Origin: JBFHRE01 sp036745195
GTDB lineage: Bacteria > Actinomycetota > Acidimicrobiia > Spongiisociales > ZC4RG35
Direction of reading: 5' to 3'
Assembly: GCA_036745195.1 (NCBI GenBank)
Contig: DAIOGO010000028.1
Location: 1 to 22,280, forward strand
DNA: 22,280 nucleotides
Made by a program: the position numbers and the translations under genes. The notes beneath the pieces were generated by a model. The model saw only the letters and a list, made by a program, of their open reading frames with translations, made no database searches and was not told where the DNA came from. This document shows, piece by piece, positions 14,145 through 21,852 of this stretch (position 1 is its first letter; each line of letters opens with the position of its first letter).

Positions 14145-15071
14145 TCACCCGGTGAGTCGCCGGGCGATCGTCCACGGGTCGATCTGACGGTCGGTCACCT
14201 GGAGGAGCGCCTCCGGAGGGAACGAGGCACCCACCACGTGGTGGGTGATCTCGGCGATCAATGCCCGCCGCAGGATCAGGGCAAGCCTCGATGCCCGGTC
14301 CTGATCGAGGTGCGGTCCGAGGTAACGGCGGTGATCGTCGAGAAGGGAAGTGAGTGTCTCGATGCCCTCCCCGCGTCTGGCCGAGACGGTGGCGATGGGC
14401 GGTGCCCACGGCTGCGAGCCGCCCATCTCCAGCATCTGCGTGAGATGACCGACGATGTCGTCGGCGCCGGGGAGATCGGCCTTGTTGACGCAAAAGACAT
14501 CACCTACCTCGAGCAACCCGGCCTTGGCGGCCTGGATGTCGTCGCCCGAGGCGGGGGTCACCACCACCAGGGTGGTGTCCGCCATTTCGGTCACCTCGAC
14601 CTCGGTCTGACCGACTCCCACCGTCTCGATGAGTACGACATCGAAGCCAACCGAGTCGAGCACCATGAGGACCTTGGCGGTGGCGTCGGCCACCCCGCCC
14701 AGGTGGCCCCGGGTGGACATCGAACGCACGAACACCCCCTGATCGGAGACATGTCCCTGCATGCGGACCCGATCACCCAGCAACGCCCCACCGCTGAACG
14801 GACTGGAGGGATCGACCACCACCACCCCGACCGAGAGGCCGGCGGCCCGGTAATGGCCGATGAGGAGATCCAGCAAAGTCGACTTGCCGGCGCCGGGCGA
14901 CCCGGTGACTCCAACCGTCCACGCCCGCCCGGTGTGCGGGAACAGGGAAGCGAGTGCCTGCCGGCCCTGCTCCCGCCCGGTCTCGACCAGAGAGATCAGC
15001 CTGGCCAGGGAGCGGCGATCCCCCTCCCTGGCCCGCTCGATCAACTCGCTGGTATCGGACGGTGGCGGCAT
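14145..15071 (-). CDS. meaB: MeaB-type acyl-CoA mutase-associated GTPase
   Basis: G3E-family P-loop GTPase that protects and loads the B12-dependent methylmalonyl-CoA (or related) mutase. It has 308 residues, usual for MeaB/ArgK. Walker A is GSPGAGKST (57-65). The DPSSPFSGGALLGDRVRM segment (87-104), ETVGVGQTEVEV (149-160) and NKAD (196-199, base specificity) are all family hallmarks. The C-terminal region ends in a helical dimerisation part. No mutase gene is in the window, so its partner must be elsewhere. The ATG at 15071 is accepted; TAGCCT lies ten bases upstream and no strong Shine-Dalgarno is seen. It is convergent with ppdK. Confidence 0.95.
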   Translation of the reverse strand: MPPPSDTSELIERAREGDRRSLARLISLVETGREQGRQALASLFPHTGRAWTVGVTGSPGAGKSTLLDLLIGHYRAAGLSVGVVVVDPSSPFSGGALLGDRVRMQGHVSDQGVFVRSMSTRGHLGGVADATAKVLMVLDSVGFDVVLIETVGVGQTEVEVTEMADTTLVVVTPASGDDIQAAKAGLLEVGDVFCVNKADLPGADDIVGHLTQMLEMGGSQPWAPPIATVSARRGEGIETLTSLLDDHRRYLGPHLDQDRASRLALILRRALIAEITHHVVGASFPPEALLQVTDRQIDPWTIARRLTG

Positions 15072-15081
15072 GGCGACCCGT

Positions 15082-15087
15082 AGGCTA
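15082..15087 (-). promoter_or_regulatory. Putative -10 element (TAGCCT) for meaB
   Basis: TAGCCT on the minus strand, ten bases before the meaB ATG; near-leaderless transcript possible. Confidence 0.35.
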
Positions 15088-15114
15088 GGCCGTCGAGTAC
15101 ACCCCGCCCCGGCG

Positions 15115-16212
15115 TCATCGGGTCAGATAGGCGTCAAGCCACGCTTCATCGAGATCACCAAACGGGTCGGGCGCCCCCGGGACCGTCCAGACGTGGATCA
15201 TCTCGGTTGTCACCGGGATGGTGATCGTGGCTATCGGGCACGACCCGAACGGGCCTGTCAACCCGGCCAGACCCGGGGGCAGCAACGAGAAGCACACATG
15301 GTCATGGGCATGCCAGGGGGTGAGCGGACCTCCCACCGCCGGGCCCGGTTCACCGATTCGGTCCATCTCGAACATCGCTCCGAGCAGGACCGGACCGTTC
15401 GGTCCGGCGGCATACACGAGGGTCTCGGGAGCATCTGGGTCGAGGAATCGACCGTCCTTCTTGAACGCCGGGTTGTCGGCATGAAACGAGGTTCCCGCCA
15501 GGCCGGCAACGCTGTAGCCCGCCGCCGCCGCCAGCTCGATGTCGGCATAAGGCGCGATCGCTTCCGAGACCCGGAGGTGGAGCTCGCGGGCGGCTTCGGT
15601 CAATTCGGAGGTCACCTCGCCACCGGAGCCCACCTGCAACGACACCCCGGGACCGGGCACCTCGCCGGGCTCATGTCCGTGACCACCTGCCTGCATCGCC
15701 CCTGCCCATCCGGCGGTGGCCACCACCAGCGCCAAACCCGTGGTCAGACCCGACTGCACCCACCGGCGGGGCGTGGTCGAGGCCCAGGCGGCCAGCGCCA
15801 GCACCAGGATCGATACTTCGAGCAGCTTGCTGATGAGGGCGAGCTGATCCGGAGCCGTGCCCCCCATCGACTGTAGGGCAAAGACCACCAGCCCCACCCC
15901 GGCCAGCAGTCCCGACCTGACCCGGATCGTGGCTCCTTTCACGGCCCGCCAGACCAGGAAGATCTCGGCCAGGCCGTACACCGCAAACTCGGGCCGGTGA
16001 CCGGCGAGGAGGATGTGGAGCGCACCGTCGACCGACAGGGCCCACATCAAGGCCCGCTCGTCACCGGGGAGGGCGTCGTACGCCCGGGAGAACGCACTCT
16101 GGCTCTTGTCCCGGCGCAGCAGCCAGAAGACGAATGGCACCAGCAGGAGCGCCAGCAGGCCGATTCGATGATCTTCTGCCAGGTTGTACATGGGTGAGGA
16201 CTGGTATCTCAT
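15115..16212 (-). CDS. Membrane protein with His-rich extracytoplasmic domain
   Basis: 365 residues. The N-terminal half has about five or six membrane segments (first near residues 17-31, last near 178-196). A His/Gly patch (GGHGHEPGE) and a C-terminal soluble domain of about 150 residues follow. The domain carries ADNPAFKKDGRFLDPDAPETLVYA, LGAMFEMDRIGEPGP, PLTPWHAHDHVCFSL, FGSCPI and TTEMIHVWTVPG. I remember similar uncharacterised actinobacterial domains but no known function; the WHAHDHVC cluster suggests a metal site. The ATG at 16212 overlaps the preceding stop as ATGA, which fixes the start; longer frames upstream run through the neighbour. It forms a two-gene unit with the small membrane protein, apparently controlled by the adjacent two-component system. 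Confidence 0.82.
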   Translation of the reverse strand: MRYQSSPMYNLAEDHRIGLLALLLVPFVFWLLRRDKSQSAFSRAYDALPGDERALMWALSVDGALHILLAGHRPEFAVYGLAEIFLVWRAVKGATIRVRSGLLAGVGLVVFALQSMGGTAPDQLALISKLLEVSILVLALAAWASTTPRRWVQSGLTTGLALVVATAGWAGAMQAGGHGHEPGEVPGPGVSLQVGSGGEVTSELTEAARELHLRVSEAIAPYADIELAAAAGYSVAGLAGTSFHADNPAFKKDGRFLDPDAPETLVYAAGPNGPVLLGAMFEMDRIGEPGPAVGGPLTPWHAHDHVCFSLLPPGLAGLTGPFGSCPIATITIPVTTEMIHVWTVPGAPDPFGDLDEAWLDAYLTR

Positions 16213-16577
16213 GCCCCAGTCTCCCGGGTGGCGGCCAGCACGGCCACCGGGACAGCGAACCGAGTCACCCACCCCACCGGATCCAACCCACGGCGGGCCA
16301 TAGCGACCGAAAGCGCCAGGTCGAGGATTGCGGACGCAATCAGGAACCACTCGAGCCGGCGCAACCACCGCCGGCGCCCATGCCCCAGAGTCGCCGGGTC
16401 CCTCAGGATGAGCAGGGCCGCCCCCACCCCGAGGACGACCGGCAAGCCCAGTGAGCCGAACCCGAGGGTGCCGAAGACGACCGCCTCCACGGTCGACACG
16501 ATGACGAGCGATCCCTGGAGAACCAGGAGTGGAGCCAGCAACGAGCCTGGCGGGGATTCGAGTGCAACTGTGGTCAT
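16209..16577 (-). CDS. Small polytopic membrane protein
   Basis: 122 residues with about three or four hydrophobic segments (about 14-35, 40-58, 77-93, 102-116) and a basic loop GHGRRRWLRRLEW. I do not recognise the family. It is the first gene of a two-gene unit with the His-rich membrane protein; stop and next start overlap as ATGA. The ATG at 16577 has a G-run immediately before it, close for a Shine-Dalgarno. Three phased 11-base repeats lie 29-61 bases upstream, resembling those in front of the neighbouring response regulator gene. Confidence 0.75.
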   Translation of the reverse strand: MTTVALESPPGSLLAPLLVLQGSLVIVSTVEAVVFGTLGFGSLGLPVVLGVGAALLILRDPATLGHGRRRWLRRLEWFLIASAILDLALSVAMARRGLDPVGWVTRFAVPVAVLAATRETGA

Positions 16578-16605
16578 TCCCCCAGGATGAACCCGCTCGG
16601 TTGGA

Positions 16606-16638
16606 GCTCGATTGGCCGACGATTAGCCGACGATGAGA
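16606..16638. promoter_or_regulatory. Three 11-base direct repeats, likely OmpR-type binding site
   Basis: Phased 11-mers read GCTCGATTGGC (16606-16616), CGACGATTAGC (16617-16627) and CGACGATGAGA (16628-16638). The last differs at one position from the repeat in front of the response regulator gene (18690-18700). The array lies between the kinase stop (16642) and the start of the small membrane gene (16577). Confidence 0.6.
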
Positions 16639-16641
16639 CCG

Positions 16642-17988
16642 TCAGGTCGGGGTCGGGAACACCACCTGGAAACGGGCGCCACCCCCGGGTCGATCTCCGA
16701 TGGAGATCTCGGCTCGATGAATCAGGGCGATCTCGCGGGCAATCGCCAGACCGAGCCCGGCGCCGCCGTCGGTACGAACCCCGTCCACCCGGTGGAACCG
16801 TTCGAAGATCGAGTTGCGATGTTCCGGTGGAACTCCCGGGCCTCCATCGTCGACCATGAGCGTGACCGCCCCGGGGCCGACCCCGACCTCGATGGAGATG
16901 GGCGGAGCGCCGTGGTTACGAGCGTTATCGATCAGGATCCAGATGAGTTGCTCCAGGGCGGCCGGATTGCCGGTCACGGGGGCCGTCATGAGCGCGCTCG
17001 CCTCGATCCCGGCCCGACGGGCGACATCGGCGGCCAGTTCCGCCAGGTCGACCGACACCAGGACAGGCGCGATCCCGGAATCGAAGCGGGCCAGAGTCAG
17101 GAGATCGGTGACGATCCGGCCCATCCGGGCGGACTCGGCGACGATGTCGCCCGCCGCCTCACGGAGGTCGGCGGGCTGCGCCTCGGGATGCTCGAGCAGA
17201 AAACCGGCGTTGGATCGGATGGTGGCGAGGGGGGTCCGCAATTCGTGCGAGGCGTCGGCCACGAAACGTCGTTGCCGTTCGAGGCTCACCTCCTGGGCGG
17301 CGGCCGCCTGCTCCAGGCGGTCGAGCATCCCGTTGAAACTGCGGGTCAACTTCTGCACCTCGTCTTTACGCCGGGCTGGTTTCAGCCTGCGTTTCAGGTC
17401 TCCGGTCAGCCCGATCTCGTCGGCGGTCGCCACCAGGGTGTTGAGGGGCCGCAGCGCCCGCTTCGAGATGGCCCACGCCACCACCGCCGCCACGATCAGG
17501 GTGAGCACGGTGGCCACCGCCAGCGCGCCTTCCACCCCCTCCATCTGTTCGGCGGCGAACGCCACCGACTGGGCTGCCACCGCCACCCCGCCGCCCGCCT
17601 CCCAGGGAACCGCCACGGCTTCCACCTGCGTCCCCGCCACCAACTCGAAGCTCGCCTGCGACGACCCGTTTTCGAGCGCGTCCAGCACCAGCGCCACCGG
17701 AACCTCCGGGATGGCACCTTCCACCCGAGCGGTCGAATACACCGGGACTCCGCCCGAGTCGACCAGGACCACGAACGGCGACAGGTCGGTCGTCGGATCC
17801 GTCAGCACCTGGGCGAACGGCCCACCCACCACCGGACCGGACCTTCCCGCCTCGCGAGCGAGGGCTTCGAGGGCGGTGCGCTGCTCCTCGGCGGTGCCAC
17901 CCCTGGCCAGTGTCACGATCAGCACCCAGAAGACGATCAGCGTCAGGGTGGCCACCGCCAGACCGGAGAAGGTCAACCTCGCCCTCAT
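16642..17988 (-). CDS. Sensor histidine kinase (HAMP type)
   Basis: 448-residue inner-membrane kinase. It has membrane segment 1 (about 10-28), an extracytoplasmic sensor region of about 125 residues, membrane segment 2 (about 155-173), HAMP (174-227), HisKA with His248 in DASHELRTPLATIR, and HATPase_c. The ATP-binding motifs are Asn355 (IDNARNHG), DDGGPG (380-385) and GAGLGLA (409-415). The ATG at 17988 overlaps the response regulator stop as ATGA, which fixes the start and shows translational coupling. Overall form resembles actinobacterial MprB/TcrY-type kinases; the signal is unknown. Its probable target is the two-gene membrane operon directly downstream. Confidence 0.93.
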   Translation of the reverse strand: MRARLTFSGLAVATLTLIVFWVLIVTLARGGTAEEQRTALEALAREAGRSGPVVGGPFAQVLTDPTTDLSPFVVLVDSGGVPVYSTARVEGAIPEVPVALVLDALENGSSQASFELVAGTQVEAVAVPWEAGGGVAVAAQSVAFAAEQMEGVEGALAVATVLTLIVAAVVAWAISKRALRPLNTLVATADEIGLTGDLKRRLKPARRKDEVQKLTRSFNGMLDRLEQAAAAQEVSLERQRRFVADASHELRTPLATIRSNAGFLLEHPEAQPADLREAAGDIVAESARMGRIVTDLLTLARFDSGIAPVLVSVDLAELAADVARRAGIEASALMTAPVTGNPAALEQLIWILIDNARNHGAPPISIEVGVGPGAVTLMVDDGGPGVPPEHRNSIFERFHRVDGVRTDGGAGLGLAIAREIALIHRAEISIGDRPGGGARFQVVFPTPT

Positions 17989-18659
17989 GCCCGATCCTTG
18001 AGGGCGTAGCCGACCCCGCGGACCGTTTGGATGAGACGCGCTCCGGGACCGAGCTTGAGCCTCAGGTAGCGGACGTAGACATCCACCACGTTCGAGGTGG
18101 TGTCGGCATCGAGGCCCCACACCTCCGCCAGGATTCGCGACCTGGTCAGCACCGTGCGGGGATTGCGGAGAAAGTACTCGAGTAGCCGGAACTCGAGGGC
18201 GGTGAGGTCCAGCCGGCGCCCCTCGTACTCGGCCTCCATCGCCTCGACATCCATCCTCAGACCACCCTGTACCAGGGTGTCCCTCGCCGCACTCGGTGCC
18301 CGCCGTAACAGGGCCCGGACCCTCGCCTGCAACTCGTCGGGGGCGAACGGTTTGATGAGATAGTCGTCTGCGCCGGCGTCGAGGCCGGCCACCCGGTCGA
18401 CGACCTCGTCGCGGGCGGTGAGCATCAAGATGGGCAGCAGGTCGCCGCCCGCTCGCACCCGCCGGCAGATCTCGAATCCGTCGAGGCCCGGCAGCATCAG
18501 GTCGAGGACGATCACGTCCGGTCTCCGATCGCGAACGGCGCGCAGAGCCTCGATGCCGTCATGGGCGATTTCGACGTCGTGGCCGTCGTAGGCGAGGCAA
18601 CGTCTAACCGAGGCGGCGAGGCGCTTGTCGTCTTCGACAACCAGGACCTTCGATCTCAT
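17985..18659 (-). CDS. OmpR/PhoB-family response regulator
   Basis: 224-residue regulator: receiver domain (about 4-118) with acidic pair Asp10/Asp11, phosphoacceptor Asp53 (VLDLMLPGLDG), Thr82 and Lys104 (LIKPFAPDE), then a winged-helix DNA-binding domain (about 130-222) with LTALEFRLLEYFLRNP, VLTRSRILAEVWG and the ending TVRGVGYALKD. Most like MprA/TcrA-type actinobacterial regulators. The ATG at 18659 gives MRSKVLVVEDD; a GTG two codons upstream is an alternative. It is followed by the kinase with an ATGA overlap. Tandem 11-base repeats directly upstream suggest autoregulation. Confidence 0.94.
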   Translation of the reverse strand: MRSKVLVVEDDKRLAASVRRCLAYDGHDVEIAHDGIEALRAVRDRRPDVIVLDLMLPGLDGFEICRRVRAGGDLLPILMLTARDEVVDRVAGLDAGADDYLIKPFAPDELQARVRALLRRAPSAARDTLVQGGLRMDVEAMEAEYEGRRLDLTALEFRLLEYFLRNPRTVLTRSRILAEVWGLDADTTSNVVDVYVRYLRLKLGPGARLIQTVRGVGYALKDRA

Positions 18660-18678
18660 GACCACGCATCATCGCAGA

Positions 18679-18700
18679 GGCCGATGAGAGGACGATGAGA
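18679..18700. promoter_or_regulatory. Tandem 11-base repeats upstream of the response regulator
   Basis: GGCCGATGAGA followed directly by GGACGATGAGA: two 11-mers differing at one base. Direct repeats at 11-base spacing are the usual binding form for OmpR/PhoB regulators. They lie 20-41 bases before the ATG. Confidence 0.6.
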
Positions 18701-18707
18701 CGGTGCG

Positions 18708-18986
18708 TCAGGCCTCGGCGTTGACCTCGATCACTCCGGGGACCCGATCCCGCAGGATCCGCTCGATTCCCGCCTTCAGCGTCATGGTCGACATCGGGCA
18801 TCCGCCGCAGGCGCCCACCATCTGCAGGTTGACCGTCCCGCCTTCCGTCCCGAGCAGGATCAGGTCACCGCCATCCATCTGGATGGCAGGCCGGATGTAC
18901 TCGAGGGTCTCTTCGAGCTTCTCGAGATCGATCTCGACCGGCTCTTCGGACTCCTCGGCGGCGGAACGGATGGTGACTTCTTGCAT
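18708..18986 (-). CDS. NifU-like C-terminal domain Fe-S scaffold/carrier protein
   Basis: 92-residue protein consisting of an acidic N-terminal stretch and a single NifU C-terminal (Nfu) domain. The helix LEYIRPAIQMDGGDLILL is followed by VGACGGCPMSTMTLKAGIE with the CxxC pair Cys60/Cys63, which would carry a [4Fe-4S] cluster between two subunits. It delivers Fe-S clusters to apoproteins in the cytoplasm. It stands alone as a short gene between the two-component system and the SpoIID-like gene. TAACGT lies 12 bases before the ATG and no Shine-Dalgarno is obvious. Confidence 0.94.
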   Translation of the reverse strand: MQEVTIRSAAEESEEPVEIDLEKLEETLEYIRPAIQMDGGDLILLGTEGGTVNLQMVGACGGCPMSTMTLKAGIERILRDRVPGVIEVNAEA

Positions 18987-18998
18987 GGTGTGACGACC

Positions 18999-19004
18999 AC
19001 GTTA
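18999..19004 (-). promoter_or_regulatory. Putative -10 element (TAACGT) for the NifU-like gene
   Basis: TAACGT on the minus strand, 12 bases before the ATG, giving a leader of only a few bases. Confidence 0.4.
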
Positions 19005-19039
19005 TCGGGTCTTCCAGGGCAACCCGAACCCGGGGTCTC

Positions 19040-20551
19040 CTATTCCCTCGGGACCCTGACCGTCACCCGCATGCTTCCCTGCGGGTTCTCGACCGAGATC
19101 GTCACCACCGACGATCCTTGCCGCACGGTCTCCTCGACCACACCCGGAGGGTGGATCTGCCCCGGGCCACGGTCGATCCGCACGACCGCGGTGGTGTTCA
19201 AATCGAACACCACCTTGCCACCGGCAAACCGGATCCGCCCCACCGACGGGGCGAGCCCGAGACCGGTCGGCGGCTCCACCAGCACGCCACCCTCGGACGA
19301 CGCGAACTTCCAGGAGCCCAGCGCCAGGTCGCCGATGATCGCCCCGTCGGCACTGACGGTGACCGGACCGTCGGCCTCCACCACCAGTTCGGCCAGTTCG
19401 GTAGCCAGACCAACCTCGACCCTGCCGGGGAGGAGCCCTCCCGCCGGCTGGGGCTCCAGGCCCCCGTAGTAGTGGGCCAGGATCTCCCGATACCCGGCCC
19501 CGGCGGTTGCCATCGCCTGGGCGCCGTACTGGCTCATCCCCACGTTGTGACCCCACCCCCGGCCCCGAAAGGTGTAGGCCGGGTTGTAGATCGGCGGGCC
19601 GACGTAGGTGAAGATCCACCCAGGCACGGCCACCACCTCGAACACCGGCGAGAGAATGGTCTGGGGATACCGGCGCCCGTCGGGACGCTCGGCAGGCAGG
19701 ACATCGGCCAGCACCTCGCCGGCGGCCCGGTTGAGGAGAGTGCGGAGTTCCCAGGTTCCGGTGGTGGTGTCCGCATCCTCCGACACCACCCGGATCGTGC
19801 GCGACCCCGCCCCGTCGGCCGGAACGGTCGTATCGATTCGCTCGATCACCCCGTTCGCCACCCCGGCGGCGGCGAGAAGAGCCTGGGTCTGCGACCCACT
19901 GAGGGTGAACTCCCATTCGACGAAGGGGGACTCCTCGCCGGGTGAATCCACCGCCACCAGATAGGGCTGGGGGGTTGCGCCCGGAAACACGTCCTCCACG
20001 TTGCTGGTGCGCCCGGCCGAGGTGGACGAATACAGGGTCTGGGCCGCCTCGGATCCGTCCACCAGCACCTCATTGGCGGTCGCTTCGATCGCCCGCTGCC
20101 AGCGGCGGCCGAGCGGCCCTTCCACCAACCCCGCCCCGGCGTAGACCTGACAGGCGGTGGTCGCACAGATGTCGTAGCCGTACCGGCGGCCGGAGGCGGT
20201 CCTCCCCCGCCCCAGGGTCCAGGCCAGATACGTGCGAGCCGCCACCACCTGCGCTTCGAGGGCGGCCGGCTCCCATTCGAAGGGAACCTCGGCGATTCCC
20301 TCGAGGTAGGCGTCGACGCTCGTCTGCTCCGTGAGGGCGAGGCCGTCGGCATGACCGGCCACAGTGATGACACCCCGGTAGCGCCGGTCGAGGATGGTGA
20401 GGGTGGTGCCCTCGGCCGGGACCAGCTCCACCGATCGGCCGAACACGGTCGACTCCGATTCCTGGGCGACGGCAGACGACCCCACCGGCCCGACGACGAG
20501 GACGGCTATCAAAGCCCCGGCCAACCAGGCGGTCGATCGGCGGGACCTCAT
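19040..20551 (-). CDS. SpoIID/LytB domain protein, exported
   Basis: 503 residues with a Sec signal peptide (about 1-30, MRSRRSTAWLAGALIAVLVVG...VAQ). A SpoIID domain (about 75-385) contains VDAYLEGIAEVPFEWEPAALEAQ with a Glu at 88 in the position of the SpoIID catalytic Glu. It continues with VAARTYLAW, YDICATTACQVYAG and LYSSTSAGRTSN, and ends with RGWGHNVGMSQYGAQAMA and YREILAHYYGG. A C-terminal region rich in beta strands (about 390-503) may bind the wall. SpoIID is a lytic transglycosylase acting on denuded glycans in Bacillus spores; non-sporulating actinobacteria carry homologues, so a general cell-wall role is more likely here. The ATG at 20551 overlaps the murA stop as ATGA, making a murA-spoIID coupled unit. 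Confidence 0.92.
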   Translation of the reverse strand: MRSRRSTAWLAGALIAVLVVGPVGSSAVAQESESTVFGRSVELVPAEGTTLTILDRRYRGVITVAGHADGLALTEQTSVDAYLEGIAEVPFEWEPAALEAQVVAARTYLAWTLGRGRTASGRRYGYDICATTACQVYAGAGLVEGPLGRRWQRAIEATANEVLVDGSEAAQTLYSSTSAGRTSNVEDVFPGATPQPYLVAVDSPGEESPFVEWEFTLSGSQTQALLAAAGVANGVIERIDTTVPADGAGSRTIRVVSEDADTTTGTWELRTLLNRAAGEVLADVLPAERPDGRRYPQTILSPVFEVVAVPGWIFTYVGPPIYNPAYTFRGRGWGHNVGMSQYGAQAMATAGAGYREILAHYYGGLEPQPAGGLLPGRVEVGLATELAELVVEADGPVTVSADGAIIGDLALGSWKFASSEGGVLVEPPTGLGLAPSVGRIRFAGGKVVFDLNTTAVVRIDRGPGQIHPPGVVEETVRQGSSVVTISVENPQGSMRVTVRVPRE

Positions 20552-21798
20552 GTCCGCTTGATGCTGGCCCCCAGCCGCGACAGCTTCCCCGCCAGGTCTT
20601 CGTACCCGCGATCGAGATGGTGCCCGTCGCCCACCACCGTGGTGCCTTCGGCGGCGAGCCCGGCGATGACCAGCGCCGCCCCCGCCCGGATGTCGTGGGC
20701 GAGGACCGGGCATCCGCTGAGAGACTCCACGCCGCGAATCACCGCGTGTTGCCACTCGGTAGAGATGTCCGCCCCCATTCGGGCCAGCTCGCCGATGTAC
20801 CGGAAGCGGGCGTCGTACAGGTTCTCGGTGATGACCGATGTCCCGTCGGAGAGGGAGAGCAGCGCCACCATCTGCGGCTGCATGTCGGTGTGAAAACCGG
20901 GATAGGGCAGGGTGGCGAAGTCGACCGGACGGGGGCGGGTGGGACCGGCGATCCGCATCCAACCGTCTCCCCGTTCCACCTCGCAGCCGGCCTCCTCCAG
21001 CTTGTTGAGCTCCACCCGCAGATGCTGGGGCACACAACTGGTGACGGTGACGTCGCCACCGGTGATGGCCGCCGCCACTGCGAATGTCCCGGCCTCGAGA
21101 CGGTCGGCCACCACCCGATGATCGGTGGCCGTCAGCTCCTTGACACCGACGACGTGGATCAAGGCCGTCCCCGCTCCGGTGATCTTGGCCCCCATCGCCA
21201 CCAGCATCTTGGCCAGATCCTCGATCTCGGGCTCACGGGCGGCATTGACGATGACCGTCTCCCCTTCGGCCCGCACCCCGGCGAGCAGGATGTTCTCGGT
21301 GGCACCGACGCTCGGGAAGGGAAGCTCGACCTCGGTGCCCTTGAGACCGTTGGGGGCGGTCGCCACCAGGACCCCGTGGACCAGCTCGAAATCGACCCCC
21401 ATCGCCTCGAGACCATCCATGTGCATGTCGATCGGTCGTGCCCCCAGATCGTCGCCGCCAGGCAGCGCCACCCTCGCCTCCCCACACCGGGCCAGCAGCG
21501 GCCCGAGCACCACGATCGAGGCGCGCATGGCGCGAACCAGTTCGAGCGGGGCCTCGGGCAGGATCTGGGTGGGCATCGTCACCGCCAGGTCCCGCCCGTC
21601 GAAGCTGCAGTGGGCGCCCATGTGCCTGAGTACCTCCGCCATCAACTCGACGTCGAGGATGCGGGGTACGTTGGAGAGCCGGTAGCGGCCGGGGGCGAGG
21701 ATCATTGCCGCCATCTCCTTGAGCACCGCGTTTTTTGCCCCGAAGACGCCGACCGTCCCGTGGAGCCGTTCTCCCCCGATCACGACGAAGTCTGACAT
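20548..21798 (-). CDS. murA: UDP-GlcNAc 1-carboxyvinyltransferase, Cys-to-Asp form
   Basis: First committed step of peptidoglycan synthesis: transfers enolpyruvate from PEP to UDP-GlcNAc in the cytoplasm. It has 416 residues, normal for MurA. Landmarks are GVFGAKNAVLK with Lys22, VRAMRASIVVLGPLLARCG, the active-site loop LPGGDDLGARPIDMH, and PYPGFHTDMQPQ. In the loop Asp116 replaces the catalytic Cys (Cys115 of E. coli). This natural Cys-to-Asp change is known from Mycobacterium tuberculosis and Chlamydia and gives intrinsic fosfomycin resistance. The ATG at 21798 has TAGAAT 8 bases upstream and no Shine-Dalgarno, suggesting a leaderless message. It is coupled to the SpoIID-like gene and divergent from rpiB. 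Confidence 0.96.
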   Translation of the reverse strand: MSDFVVIGGERLHGTVGVFGAKNAVLKEMAAMILAPGRYRLSNVPRILDVELMAEVLRHMGAHCSFDGRDLAVTMPTQILPEAPLELVRAMRASIVVLGPLLARCGEARVALPGGDDLGARPIDMHMDGLEAMGVDFELVHGVLVATAPNGLKGTEVELPFPSVGATENILLAGVRAEGETVIVNAAREPEIEDLAKMLVAMGAKITGAGTALIHVVGVKELTATDHRVVADRLEAGTFAVAAAITGGDVTVTSCVPQHLRVELNKLEEAGCEVERGDGWMRIAGPTRPRPVDFATLPYPGFHTDMQPQMVALLSLSDGTSVITENLYDARFRYIGELARMGADISTEWQHAVIRGVESLSGCPVLAHDIRAGAALVIAGLAAEGTTVVGDGHHLDRGYEDLAGKLSRLGASIKRT

Positions 21799-21806
21799 CC
21801 GGGCGG

Positions 21807-21812
21807 ATTCTA
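21807..21812 (-). promoter_or_regulatory. Putative -10 element (TAGAAT), leaderless murA
   Basis: TAGAAT 8 bases before the murA ATG on the minus strand. Part of the 54-base divergent promoter region with rpiB. Confidence 0.5.
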
Positions 21813-21840
21813 CTTCGCAGGGCGGCCGCCACCCGCCGAC

Positions 21841-21846
21841 TACGCT
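21841..21846 (+). promoter_or_regulatory. Putative -10 element (TACGCT), leaderless rpiB
   Basis: TACGCT followed by 6 bases and the rpiB ATG; identical to the menA hexamer. No Shine-Dalgarno sequence is present. Confidence 0.5.
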
Positions 21847-21852
21847 GCCCGC

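Noticed and set aside
16633..18009. Long plus-strand open frame opposite the histidine kinase
   Set aside because: Composition is Arg/His/Gly-rich with no motif; the minus strand carries complete kinase motifs and an ATGA-fixed start.
19040..20551. Evidence for endospore formation
   Set aside because: SpoIID/LytB domains are common in non-sporulating actinobacteria; no other sporulation gene is present here.
20617..21795. Long plus-strand open frame opposite murA
   Set aside because: Antisense shadow; murA on the minus strand is unmistakable.
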